Part shown: positions 19,114 through 30,000 of the stretch, one piece after another
Numbering within the stretch: position 1 is the stretch's first letter
How the letters are laid out: every line of letters begins with the position of its first letter
Source: Bacteroidota bacterium
GTDB lineage: Bacteria; Bacteroidota; Bacteroidia; Bacteroidales; UBA12077
DNA: 64,000 bases
Assembly: GCA_020444275.1 (NCBI GenBank)
Contig: JAHLLG010000001.1
Coordinates: forward strand, 1,321,976 to 1,385,975
Direction of reading: 5' to 3'
The notes under the pieces: generated by a model
Seen by the model: the letters and a program-made list of their open reading frames with translations, nothing else
What the model was told of the DNA's origin: nothing
The model's database searches: none
Translations under genes and position numbers: made by a program

Positions 19114-21342
19114 ATGAAAAAAAAATACCTTTCTATTTTAATTATCATGTTTATTTCCTGTTATAGTTTAGGTCAAACACCTGAATCATTTAAATACCAG
19201 GCAGTAGTTCGAAATTCATCAGATGAGATCCTTTCAAATCAAGATATTAGTTTACGAACCAGTATTTACGAAGGGAATAATCCAGGTACAAATGTGTATT
19301 CTGAAACGCATACCGTAACTACCAGTGAATATGGTGTAATTTCCATTAACATTGGAAGCGGAACCTCTGTTTCGGGAGACTTTGACCAGATTAGTTGGTC
19401 AACAGGGAATAAATATTTAAAAATTGAAGTGGATGCATCCGGAGGTAGTACTTATACAGAACTCAGTACGGTGCAACTGTTGGCTGTACCTTATGCTATT
19501 CATTCAGAATCGGCAAATTCAGCCAAATCAGCCGAAATCTTAGGTGATAATAATATTTATACGCCCATATCAGATACTTTATTTGTGGTAAAAGATCATG
19601 ATGGAAATGTTGTATTTGCTGTATTTCCCGATGGTGCAGCCGTTTATGTTAACGAAGGAGCAAAAGGGAAAGTTGGTGGTTTTGCAATTAGTGGACGATC
19701 GCCTAACAAAGCGATTGAAGAAGATTACTTAATTGTAACAGCAGATAGTACAAGAATTTATTATACTGATACAACAGACACCAAAGGTAAAGTGGGAGGC
19801 TTTGCCATTAGTGGTCGTAGCCCCAATAAGGGTAGTGTTACAAAATTAATGGATTTAACACAGAAGAATTATTTTATAGGTCATGAGGCTGGTGTAAATA
19901 CGACAACTGGTATATTTAATACTTTTTTTGGATATAACTCTGGTTATTCCAATACGGAAGGAGATCGAAATATTTTTATTGGGCGACAATCAGGTTTTTC
20001 AAATATTGATGGATATTCTAATGTTATGATTGGAGATTCTGCTGGTTATGAGAACTTGTCTGGGTATACAAATGTTTTTCTTGGGAATAATACTGGCCAA
20101 AAAAATATAGATGGTTATCAAAATGTTATTCTTGGGAATTGGGCTGGATATCATAATACATCGGGTTACAGAAATATATTTGTTGGAACAGCAGCTGGAT
20201 ATGATAATACAGAGGGAGAAATCAATATATTTTTGGGGAACTTAACGGGGCATTATAATACCACAGGTAGTCATAATGTGTATCTGGGTAATTGGGCAGG
20301 ATTAAATAGCGATACTGCAAGTTTAAATGTATTTATTGGCAATTCTGCTGGATATGACAATTATGGAGGACATGAAAATATTTTTATCGGGAATACATCT
20401 GGACATAGCAACACCATAGGATCTGGAAATACTTTAATAGGAGGTGTTTCAGGATACCATAACACCACAGGAAGTTATAATACTTTTGTTGGTATGTGGA
20501 CAGGAAACGAACATATTTCAGGTAATGACAATGTGTTTTTGGGTGTTGCTGCCGGACATAATAGTTATACGGGTTCGTCTAATGTTTTTATTGGCCCAGG
20601 TGCCGGACATAGTAATTTTAGTGGTGATAGTTCTGTATTCATAGGAACAGAAGCAGGTTATTCAGAATCAAACTCTCACAGGTTGTATATTGAAAATACA
20701 AGTGCAGATAGCTCTGCTGCTTTAATATATGGTGAATTTGACAATGATTTCTTACGACTAAATGCAGATGTTGTAGTAAATGGGAAATTATATTTCGGTA
20801 ATGATCAGGACAATATTTTGTTGGGAGAATATGCAGGTATAGGCATAACTTCTGGAACTGGAAATACATTTATTGGTAATGCTACTGGTGGAGCTACGAA
20901 TGAGGGAACTGGAAATACATTTATAGGATTGTATAGTGGAAATGAAAATACAAGCGGCAATCAAAATGTTTTTATTGGCCTTGCAGCCGGACATAATAGT
21001 AATTCTGGATCAAAAAATATAGCTATTGGTCCTGGAGCAGGACATAATGTTGCCGATGCTGATAGTAGCATATTTATTGGATTGGAAGCGGGCTATTTTG
21101 AAGATAAATCGAGTCGTCTGTATATTGAGAATTCAAGTGCCGATTCTTCTGCTGCACTCATATATGGAGAGTTTGATAATGATATTTTAATAATAAACGG
21201 AGAAACACATATTCGTGATGTACTTATTTTAAAACCAAGAGATGCAGCTCCAACAAATCCTGAACAGGGGATGATGTATATGGATGCGATAACGAATAAG
21301 CTTATGGTATATGATGGTTCTACATGGCAGGCTTGCTGGTAA
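19114..21342 (+). CDS. Fibre paralogue 1: repeat-shaft surface protein without S74 chaperone
   Basis: Exported protein of 742 residues, signal peptide ending near residue 20 (SLGQ). Residues ~25-125 are the N-terminal domain shared by all six paralogues (YQAVVRN, then KYLKIEVD and LLAVPYA). After DGNVVFAVFPDGA come two copies of KGKVGGFAISGRSPNK separated by a VTADSTRIYY linker. Residues ~255-690 are tandem 17-residue repeats with NxFIGxxAG cores, in two blocks each closed by a LYIENxSADSSAALIYGEFD element. The C-terminus is a short GMMYMD / VYDGSTWQ cap instead of the S74 domain in its five sisters. Function inferred as a surface fibre. Confidence 0.8.
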   Translation: MKKKYLSILIIMFISCYSLGQTPESFKYQAVVRNSSDEILSNQDISLRTSIYEGNNPGTNVYSETHTVTTSEYGVISINIGSGTSVSGDFDQISWSTGNKYLKIEVDASGGSTYTELSTVQLLAVPYAIHSESANSAKSAEILGDNNIYTPISDTLFVVKDHDGNVVFAVFPDGAAVYVNEGAKGKVGGFAISGRSPNKAIEEDYLIVTADSTRIYYTDTTDTKGKVGGFAISGRSPNKGSVTKLMDLTQKNYFIGHEAGVNTTTGIFNTFFGYNSGYSNTEGDRNIFIGRQSGFSNIDGYSNVMIGDSAGYENLSGYTNVFLGNNTGQKNIDGYQNVILGNWAGYHNTSGYRNIFVGTAAGYDNTEGEINIFLGNLTGHYNTTGSHNVYLGNWAGLNSDTASLNVFIGNSAGYDNYGGHENIFIGNTSGHSNTIGSGNTLIGGVSGYHNTTGSYNTFVGMWTGNEHISGNDNVFLGVAAGHNSYTGSSNVFIGPGAGHSNFSGDSSVFIGTEAGYSESNSHRLYIENTSADSSAALIYGEFDNDFLRLNADVVVNGKLYFGNDQDNILLGEYAGIGITSGTGNTFIGNATGGATNEGTGNTFIGLYSGNENTSGNQNVFIGLAAGHNSNSGSKNIAIGPGAGHNVADADSSIFIGLEAGYFEDKSSRLYIENSSADSSAALIYGEFDNDILIINGETHIRDVLILKPRDAAPTNPEQGMMYMDAITNKLMVYDGSTWQACW

Positions 21343-21406
21343 AATATAGTCTCTTCTTTAAGAACAATGAAAAAACAGAATAGGAACATAAACTTAAAAT
21401 AATCTT

Positions 21407-24016
21407 ATGGCAAAAAAAGTATTCGTTTTTTGTATTGTGTTAATATTGAGTATGTCGATATATGCACAAATTCCTGATGCGTTTAATTACCAGGCGGTAA
21501 TAAGAAATGCCTCAGATGAAATACTCTCTAACCAGGATGTCGGTATTCGAATTTCTATTTATGAAGGGAATAATCCGGGAACAAATCTTTTTTCAGAATC
21601 ACATTCTGTAACGACTGATACATATGGTGTTATTTCTGTAGGTATTGGTAATGGCACTTTAATTTCCGGCAATTTTTTAGAAATTGATTGGACCACTGGC
21701 AACAAATATTTAAAAGTTGAAGTAGATGAAGCCGGAGGGAGTTCATACACAAATATGGGCATGGCAAAACTTCTATCGGTTCCATATGCTTTAAGCTCCA
21801 AATCCGCAGAGAATCTAGGAGCTAATAATATTTATACCCCGGGCAGCGATACACTTTTTGTTGTGAAAGACTATGATGGGAATGTTGTATTTGCTGTTTT
21901 CCCGGATGGTGCAGCTGTCTATGTTAACGAAGGAGTAAAAGGTAAAGTAGGTGGATTTGCGGTTAGTGGAAGATCTCCTAATAAAGCAACTGAAGAAGAG
22001 TATTTAGTTGTAACAGTTGATAGTACCAGGATTTATTATAAAGATACTATAGACACAAAAGGTAAAGTAGGTGGATTTGCCATTAGTGGTCGTAGCCCCA
22101 ATAAGGGTAGTGTTACAAAATTAATGGATTTAACAAAGAAGAATTACTTTATTGGACATGAAGCTGGGATAAATACCACTGAAGGATTATACAATACCTT
22201 CTTGGGTTATTATGCTGGTTATACAAATAATGGATATAATAATATTTTTATTGGTGATTCTGCAGGTTTTTATAATGAAAATGGAAGCAGCAATATATTT
22301 ATAGGGAACACAGCAGGTAAATTAAATACATCAGGTTATAGAAACATATTTTTTGGTAATAAAAGTGGGTATGAAAATCAATCAGGTCGCTATAATGTTT
22401 TTATTGGAGATCAATCTGGCGTAAAAAATACAACAGGACAGCAGAATGTTTTTATTGGAGCAACAACCGGTTATTATAATTCTACAGGCGTACAAAATGT
22501 GTTTGTTGGTAACTGGTGTGGTTATAAAAATACAGAAGGTACAGGTAATATATTTTTAGGAAATCAATCAGGATGGAATAATACAGTTGGAAATGATAAT
22601 ATATTTATTGGTACGGTTAGTGGATTAAATAATACATCAGCAGGAAACAATATATTTATTGGCAATTCTGCAGGATACACTAATGCAACAGGTACTGAAA
22701 ATATTTTTATCGGAAAAGAAAGCGGTTATTCTAATGTGGAAGGTGATTTGAATGTGTGTATAGGTTTTCAAAGTGGGTATTCTTTAACAACAGGTAATTA
22801 TAATTCTTATTTAGGTTTCTGGTCTGGTTATCATAATACTTCAGGAACATATAATACTTTTATTGGAGCTCATTCAGGTTATTATAATTTTGAAAGTAAT
22901 AATAATGTATTTCTAGGTTCTTATACAGCATCTGATGATACGATTGGATCAGAAAATACATTTTTGGGAGCTGCAGCAGGTCGATATAGTTCAGGACATG
23001 ATAATACCTTTGTTGGAGCAATCTGTGGCACAGAAAATAAAAGTTCACATCATAATGTATATGTTGGTGCCTTTACTGGTAGGGAAAACCTCGATGGTAA
23101 TTATAATGTATTTATTGGTCATTCTGCCGGTTATTGGACAAATGCTTCAAATAATACTTTTATTGGACATGCAGCTGGAGCAAATGCAACAGGTAGTAAT
23201 AATGTTTTTGTTGGTTATTTATCAGGAGTAAATGAAACGGGATCAAATAAACTATATATTGAAAATTCAGATGTAGATTCTACTGGAGCCTTAATTTGGG
23301 GAGATTTTACTGATAATAAAGTAAGAATTAATGGTCAATTTGGGGTTAATATAGAACCAACAGGGAATACTATTGAGGCGTATTATGGAGAAGGGTCTGG
23401 TAGCATAATGGTAAAAGGAACTGGTAATGATTATAGTTATTCGCGACTTGTGTTAATGTCTGATGAGGCAGTTGATCAACAATGGCAGATTTATCATAAC
23501 CTATCCAATAATTTTGAGATTGTATGTAATGACGGTACAACATGGTATAATGGTATACTCGAATTAGATAAAAACGGAGTATTAACCACAGCGGGGTCTA
23601 TTTTACCCAAGACTGATAATGCAGGTAGCTTGGGTAATTTAACGCACAGGTGGTCAGTAGTATATGCTAGCAATGGAACAGTTCAAACATCAGATTTTAG
23701 ATTGAAGGATCAAATCAAAAATATTAGTTATGGTTTAGATGCTATTATAAAACTCAGACCGGTTAGTTTCCGATGGAAAAATGAATCATCTGATGGTAAA
23801 AAACTTGGATTAATAGCACAAGAAGTTCAACCTGTTATTTCTGAAGTTGTTCATGTTGGAAATGATGAGGATAAAACTTTAGGTATAAATTACAGTGAAC
23901 TTGTTCCTGTATTAATAAAGGGAATACAAGAGCAGCAACAATTGATTAAAAAGCAGCAAGAAAGAATTGATGACCTTGAAAACAGATTAGTTCAGTTAGA
24001 AATTCTATTAAAGTAA
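21407..24016 (+). CDS. Fibre paralogue 2: repeat shaft with peptidase S74 chaperone
   Basis: Exported protein of 869 residues (signal peptide ending IYAQ, ~residue 21). It shares the N-terminal domain, the FAVFPDGA linker and two KGKVGGFA modules with paralogue 1. The shaft (~250-625) is about two dozen 17-residue repeats of the form YxNxxGxxNxFIGxxSG. A beta-rich segment follows, then a peptidase S74 domain starting SDFRLK (~residue 762) with LGLIAQEVQPVI, and a C-terminal coiled coil. In the family, a Ser-Lys dyad cuts before the Ser after the domain has trimerised the fibre. It lies 64 bases after paralogue 1, probably the same transcript. Confidence 0.85.
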   Translation: MAKKVFVFCIVLILSMSIYAQIPDAFNYQAVIRNASDEILSNQDVGIRISIYEGNNPGTNLFSESHSVTTDTYGVISVGIGNGTLISGNFLEIDWTTGNKYLKVEVDEAGGSSYTNMGMAKLLSVPYALSSKSAENLGANNIYTPGSDTLFVVKDYDGNVVFAVFPDGAAVYVNEGVKGKVGGFAVSGRSPNKATEEEYLVVTVDSTRIYYKDTIDTKGKVGGFAISGRSPNKGSVTKLMDLTKKNYFIGHEAGINTTEGLYNTFLGYYAGYTNNGYNNIFIGDSAGFYNENGSSNIFIGNTAGKLNTSGYRNIFFGNKSGYENQSGRYNVFIGDQSGVKNTTGQQNVFIGATTGYYNSTGVQNVFVGNWCGYKNTEGTGNIFLGNQSGWNNTVGNDNIFIGTVSGLNNTSAGNNIFIGNSAGYTNATGTENIFIGKESGYSNVEGDLNVCIGFQSGYSLTTGNYNSYLGFWSGYHNTSGTYNTFIGAHSGYYNFESNNNVFLGSYTASDDTIGSENTFLGAAAGRYSSGHDNTFVGAICGTENKSSHHNVYVGAFTGRENLDGNYNVFIGHSAGYWTNASNNTFIGHAAGANATGSNNVFVGYLSGVNETGSNKLYIENSDVDSTGALIWGDFTDNKVRINGQFGVNIEPTGNTIEAYYGEGSGSIMVKGTGNDYSYSRLVLMSDEAVDQQWQIYHNLSNNFEIVCNDGTTWYNGILELDKNGVLTTAGSILPKTDNAGSLGNLTHRWSVVYASNGTVQTSDFRLKDQIKNISYGLDAIIKLRPVSFRWKNESSDGKKLGLIAQEVQPVISEVVHVGNDEDKTLGINYSELVPVLIKGIQEQQQLIKKQQERIDDLENRLVQLEILLK

Positions 24017-24057
24017 TACACGTTAATTTATAGAATACAATCGTTAAATAATTCCAC

Positions 24058-24088
24058 TTGATTATTAACTTATAAAACGTTACCTTTC
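24058..24088 (+). promoter_or_regulatory. Candidate promoter of fibre paralogue 3
   Basis: TTG (24058-24060), a 20-base spacer and TACCTTTC (24081-24088), one mismatch from TAnnTTTG, 22 bases before the ATG. Confidence 0.4.
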
Positions 24089-24110
24089 TTTCTAATTTAA
24101 AATTTTAGTT

Positions 24111-27050
24111 ATGAGAAAGATAGCGTTTTTATTAAGCGTTGTTTTAAGTTTGCAGGTTTCATGCTTACTTTCACAAACAACAGATAATTTTAATTACCAG
24201 GCTGTAATTAGAGATAACGATGGAGAGTTGATAACTAACCAATCAGTTAGTGTTCGATTAAGTATTGTTGAATCTACAAATGAAACCTCCGTGTTTTACC
24301 GGGAACAACATACTGTTACTACCGGTAATAATGGTCAGATTAATTTAACTGTAGGAAACGGAACATCTGATTTGGGCGAATTCACAGGTATTGACTGGAG
24401 TATACAACCTAAATTCATTAAAATTGAAATCGATATAGGAGATGGTATGGAAAATATGGGAGTTTTTCAATTATTATCTGTTCCATATGCTCTTTATGCC
24501 ACTGAAGTAGCCAATAAAGATGATGCTGATGCTAACCCCGAAAATGAGATTCAAGATTTAGACCTTACAGGTGATGTTTTAACTATAACGAATCACCCGG
24601 CACCGACAGAAATAAATCTTGCTCCATTTACAGGCAATAATACGGATGAACAGAATTTGGAGTTAGTAGGTGATACGTTAAAAATTACCAATGGAAATCC
24701 AGTAGTTTTGCCTTATGATAGTAGTAAGTGGGTTATAAATGGTAGCACGATGTATTATAACGAAGGCAAAGTTGGTATTGGTTCATCGGCACCAGTTAGT
24801 AATCTTGAAGTAAAAGCAACCGGAGTTGGAAGTGATGCTTTATTCCAGGTAATTAATGCTAACAACGATACGGTATTTGCAGTTTATCCCGATGGTGTTA
24901 AAATTTTTGTCGATTCGGAAGCAAAAGGAAAAGTAGGTGGATTTGCAATTAGCGGACGAAGTCCGAATAAAGCTGCCGGAGGAGTAGACATTTTAAAGGT
25001 AACTGTGGATAGTACGAGATTTTATGTAACTGATACCTTAAGCGCAAAAGGCAAAGTAGGAGGATTTGCAATAAGCGGCAGAAGTCCAAATAAGGGAATC
25101 AGTAATGATTATCTTGTAATAACAGGCGATAGTACACGAATATATGTTAACGATACCTCAACAGTTAAAGGAAAAGTAGGAGGGTTTGCAATAAGTGGAA
25201 GATCACCGAATAAAGGGCTGGTTAATGATTATTTGCGTGTAACTCGCGATAGTACGAGAGTGTATGTTTCAGAGTCGGTAGCAAAAGGGAAAGTTGGTGG
25301 TTTTGCAATAAGTGGTCGTAGCCCTAACAAAGGTTTAGAAAAGGACTATTTTAACATAACACCAAATACAACAGCGCAAAAGATTGAAAACGAAACACGT
25401 GTTATGTGGTATCCTGAAAAATCGGCATTATTAGCTGGTGAGGTTCATGTTGGAAGTGAAGATAGTGTTGGTACAAACTCTGTTGCTTTAGGTTACCGTT
25501 CAATAGCAATGGGAAATCAATCGCAAGCTTTTGGATTTAAAAGTATGGCTTTAGGGAATTTTTCTACTGCAATTGGTAATGAGGCCGAAGCCCAAGAAAA
25601 TTCATTGGCAGTTGGTTATCAGGCAAAAGCAACAGGAGTGGATGCCGTTGCTTTAGGAACAGGTGCATTAGCAATAGCCGATAAAAGTTTTGCTTTTGGT
25701 TCGGTAGGTATTGACTCATCAGGTACAGTAACTGGAAATACACAAGCTACTGGAGAATACGCCTATGCATTTGGTTTAGGTGCTATCGCTTCTGGTAAAG
25801 GAGCTTTTGCTATTGGAGCAAATAATACTGCATCAGGCGAATTTTCAACCGCTGTAGGTTATAAAACAAAATCCAATGGATTTTATACAACAGCCATGGG
25901 TGGTTATGCAGAAGCGCAAAATGATTACGCTGTTGCCATAGGTTATCGAAATAAAGCACAGGGAAGCGGTTCTGTATCACTGGGTTTTCAAAATAACGCA
26001 GAAGGATTGTACACTTTTGCGTCAGGATTTAGGTCTTATGCAGTAGGTTTTAAGTCAATTGCATTTGGATCAGATTGTACAGCAGAAGGATCATATTCTA
26101 TTGCAATTGGCGATCAGGCATCAACAGGATTGTCAGGTTCATGGGCTCTGGCTTTGGGAAGAAACTGTCAGTCTAATTCGGTAGGTTCTGTGGCAATTGG
26201 TTACCAGTCGGTTGCAGATGGGGCTTATACGGTTGCAATTGGATACCAGGATACTGTTACATCAGCAGCATCTTATTCTGTTGCCATAGGATATAGAAAT
26301 AAGGCAACAAGTGTGTATTCTTTGGCAATGGGATCAAACACAACTGCTTCCATGTTATACGCTTCGTCATTTGGAAACACTACAATAGCAAGCGGACAAA
26401 ATTCTTTTGCAGCAGGATATTTATCAGAAGCTTCCGGAAATACTGCAACAACTTTTGGTACTTCAAATACTGCCAGTGGATACAATTCAATGGCATTGGG
26501 GTACGAAACCGAAGCACAGGCATATGGGTCGTTGGTTATTGGCAGGTATAATGTTATTGCCGGTTCATCAACATATTGGCAAGGAACAGAACCTTTGTTC
26601 GTGGCAGGTAACGGTAGCTCAGGAAGTCCGAGTAATGCTTTAACTTTATATCAAAATGGTAATTTGGTTATAGATGGTAACCTCAATGCAAACGGTACAA
26701 TTTATACATCTGATAAAAGATTAAAAACGGATATTGAAAATCTAAACTATGGTTTAAATGAAATTTTGAAATTACAACCTGTTTCATTTACGTGGAAAGA
26801 AAAACCTGAAGAAGGAACTAGATTAGGATTAATAGCTCAAGAAGTACAACCTATAATAAATGAAGTAATTAATGTTGGTAATGATTCTCAAAAAACCCTA
26901 GGCATAAGATATGCTGAATTAATACCCGTTTTAATAAAAGGAATGCAAGAACAACAGCAACTCATTGAAGTACAAAATAAAAAGAATGAGGAGCTGGAAC
27001 AGCAATTGAAACTTATAATGGAGCGACTGGAAAAGCTTGAAAAAGAATAA
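24111..27050 (+). CDS. Fibre paralogue 3: YadA-like head shaft with peptidase S74 chaperone
   Basis: The largest paralogue, 979 residues, signal peptide ending LLSQ. After the shared N-terminal domain comes an ENEIQDLDLTGDVLTI linker and four KGKVGGFAISGRSPNK modules. The shaft (~445-835) differs from the sisters: it is built of YadA-head-like repeats such as SVALGYRSIAMGNQSQAFG and AVAIGYRNKAQG, typical of left-handed parallel beta-rolls in trimeric adhesins. A peptidase S74 domain starts at SDKRLK (~867), contains RLGLIAQEVQPII, and ends in a long coiled coil. A perfect bidirectional terminator separates it from the convergent VWA gene. Confidence 0.85.
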   Translation: MRKIAFLLSVVLSLQVSCLLSQTTDNFNYQAVIRDNDGELITNQSVSVRLSIVESTNETSVFYREQHTVTTGNNGQINLTVGNGTSDLGEFTGIDWSIQPKFIKIEIDIGDGMENMGVFQLLSVPYALYATEVANKDDADANPENEIQDLDLTGDVLTITNHPAPTEINLAPFTGNNTDEQNLELVGDTLKITNGNPVVLPYDSSKWVINGSTMYYNEGKVGIGSSAPVSNLEVKATGVGSDALFQVINANNDTVFAVYPDGVKIFVDSEAKGKVGGFAISGRSPNKAAGGVDILKVTVDSTRFYVTDTLSAKGKVGGFAISGRSPNKGISNDYLVITGDSTRIYVNDTSTVKGKVGGFAISGRSPNKGLVNDYLRVTRDSTRVYVSESVAKGKVGGFAISGRSPNKGLEKDYFNITPNTTAQKIENETRVMWYPEKSALLAGEVHVGSEDSVGTNSVALGYRSIAMGNQSQAFGFKSMALGNFSTAIGNEAEAQENSLAVGYQAKATGVDAVALGTGALAIADKSFAFGSVGIDSSGTVTGNTQATGEYAYAFGLGAIASGKGAFAIGANNTASGEFSTAVGYKTKSNGFYTTAMGGYAEAQNDYAVAIGYRNKAQGSGSVSLGFQNNAEGLYTFASGFRSYAVGFKSIAFGSDCTAEGSYSIAIGDQASTGLSGSWALALGRNCQSNSVGSVAIGYQSVADGAYTVAIGYQDTVTSAASYSVAIGYRNKATSVYSLAMGSNTTASMLYASSFGNTTIASGQNSFAAGYLSEASGNTATTFGTSNTASGYNSMALGYETEAQAYGSLVIGRYNVIAGSSTYWQGTEPLFVAGNGSSGSPSNALTLYQNGNLVIDGNLNANGTIYTSDKRLKTDIENLNYGLNEILKLQPVSFTWKEKPEEGTRLGLIAQEVQPIINEVINVGNDSQKTLGIRYAELIPVLIKGMQEQQQLIEVQNKKNEELEQQLKLIMERLEKLEKE

Positions 27051-27055
27051 TGAAT

Positions 27056-27089
27056 AAAAATTAAGGGGCTGATCAGCCCCTTAATTTTT
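27056..27089. terminator. Bidirectional terminator between convergent genes
   Basis: An almost perfect palindrome: AAATTAAGGGGCT, GATC, AGCCCCTTAATTT, flanked by A- and T-runs so it works on both strands. Confidence 0.85.
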
Positions 27090-27095
27090 AATATA

Positions 27096-30000
27096 TCATA
27101 AGAAATGCAGAACTCCTGTTTTATGTAAATAAAGTATCACGAGTAAGGCAACGAATAATATCCATAATGTTATTTTTAAAGTTTTCGTTTTATATTTACG
27201 AAGTACTATTAGAATTATTAAAATAAGTATTATTAAAATATAAAACCATACTGGTATTTTCGCTTTCATTGGTCCTTCATATAATACTTCATCAGCTACT
27301 GTAATTAAAATTTGTGGATTTGTTTTTGGAATTACATTCCCGATAACCAAATAGTAACTACCATCCAAATTGTCAATTATTTGCTTTAGGTATGGTTCTT
27401 CCAACAATTCATTATTAACTAGCTCTCCTTCTAAACTAGCAGAATGAGCAACAGGCTCTCCAGGAACTTTTGGTAAATACTTAAACTTTATTTTAGTTTT
27501 AAGGCCAGGTCCCATATAATATCCATACTTATTTTTAGGTCTTATTTTAAGGATCTCAGTTATGTAATTACCTGTAGAAACATTATCTTCAGAAAGAGTG
27601 GTGATTAAAGCAGTATTACTCACATCCGATATGTTGCCTTCCGTATCTTGAGCTATCGTATGGAATGTATAGTTTGTAGATGCTTTTAGATGGGATACAG
27701 AATAGGTTGTACTGTTTGTTTTTGCTATTAAAGATGCATCCTGGTATATATTATATTGTATTTCTCCTCGGCCTCCTTTAGATGCATTCCAGCTTAAATC
27801 TAAACTATTTTGAGTAATATTATTTGCTGTTAGCTTAGTTGGCGCTGTTATATTAGCAGGTTGATCTAGTGTAACAACGCTGATAATATTACTTTTTTCA
27901 GACTGATTTTGGGCGGCATCTTTTGCAACAACAAAGAAGGTATAATTTGCTCCGGAATTCAAATTTGTTACAGAATAAGAATTACCTGAGGTGCTTGCAA
28001 TAGCATCTTCATTTTTATAGATTACATATTCAGTTATCCCAACATTATCCGTTGAAATATCCCAGTTCAGATAAAGGTTGGTTTGAGCAATATTACTAGC
28101 TGCCAGGTGAGTAGGAGGAGTTGGTTTTTCAGTGTCGGGGATATTAAGTGTTGTAACTGAGATTTCATTGCTTGCGTTCGATAAATTGTTAGAGCCATCA
28201 CAAGCTTTAACAGAAAAGCTATAGGTATTATTTGGGTTTAAGTTGTCAACACGTAATGTTAAATTTGGAGCAGGTGTACTCGACAACAAATCACCATTTT
28301 TGAATATCTTATATTCATAAACTCCTACATTATCGGTTGAAGATTCCCAGTTTAGCACTACCGAAGATTGAGTAATATTTGCAGCTGCTAAACCAACAGG
28401 TTTGGTAGGTGGTGTATTATCAATAAATATTCCTGGTGTTTCACCAACTGTCAGTCCAAATTCCATGACCATAGACAACTGGTTTAGACGCTCAAACTTT
28501 CCAACTTCAGGAATTTCTCCTTTCATTAAAAATATAGCTTGATATACCCCTGTTAAATTTGTGTTGGTATATATTCCTGAGAAAGTACCATCTCCATTGT
28601 TATCAAGATTTATAATTTGTTCTTCGGGTAGCAAAGCGGAATAAAATGATTCATCATTATTGAGTAAAGTAACAAGTTTGTTTTGTGCATCATCAGTATA
28701 ATCTGTCAGTGTATCTGTCAATTCTGTTTCGTAAGTTGCCAACAAGTGACCTATATCATCACCTGGTTTTATGAGTACAACTGAAATTGAATCATCTGTC
28801 GATATTAGTGGTGAGCCAGCATAAATCAGATCACTGTTAAACTTTATTGTATCTCCTGTTTTATAAATAGGTTTATTTAAACCAGAATGATATTTGAGAA
28901 AATGATCATCTGTAAAACAGGTTAAATAAAATGGGTTAGATGATTCTCCGGAAACAACCACTTCCCATTCTCCGCCTCCATAAATTACTTCATCGCTAAT
29001 AATAGGCAATTCTATATTTACAAGTTTGTAGAAATCTCCTGTCTTTTCAATTGTATAATCATCCAGTGCTAATCCATCTTTTTTAATGGTTACATTAATA
29101 TTGGAATTTTCATCATGAATTAATTCGAAAAAAACTCGGGAAACAACATTGTTAATTTGAAACTTATATGTTAAGTTGCCTGAAGAAAGATCACCGATTT
29201 TGCGGCTAACAATTTGAGGACTACCTCCTTCAAGCATGTTAGCAAACTGATTTTGGAAAAAATTATGAATTTCAGGTTCAGTATCTGCTCCTGTAGTAAT
29301 AGATAGTGATATTCCTCCATTTGCATCTGAAATTTGAGATAAGATAGCTGGTACTAAGGTTGATGAACCTAAGCCGATGGAATAATAATATACACTATCT
29401 AGTTCACTGCAAGGACAATCGTTGAGAATATCCGAAACAGTGGAGAAAGTTCTACCATCATCATTTACTTTGGGATGTACATTTTGAATGCCATCTGTAA
29501 ATAACAATACAATTTTACGATTTGTACTTGGATCATTATTGCCTAATTTATTCTTGCCATCCAGCAATCCTAATCCCATAGCAGTTGCCGAAAGTGGGAC
29601 TCTGCTGTTCATATCCTTGGTTATCGTATCTGTTGTGGATGGATTTGCATCTTGTTCTGTTATATCAATAAATCCGGCATCTAATGGAGGATTTGGAGTA
29701 ACCAAATTTGTAGTAAAATAAGTTAAGGCAATTTCATCTCCAACTTGTTGTGATATTTCTAATTTTTCTACAAAAAGTTCAACAGCTTTTTTAAGAACAT
29801 TCCATCTTATATCCGTGCCTCCCGGAATAACCCATCCCATACTACCGGAAATATCCAGAACTAAAGCTACTTTTACAGGGTCTCTAAGTACAGGAATTCT
29901 GTATTTTTGATAATCACTTTGACCAGCGTTGGGGCCTGCAATTACATTTACGTTAACCTCTATCTCAAGAAAATTGTCACTACCAAGAGGAATACATCTT

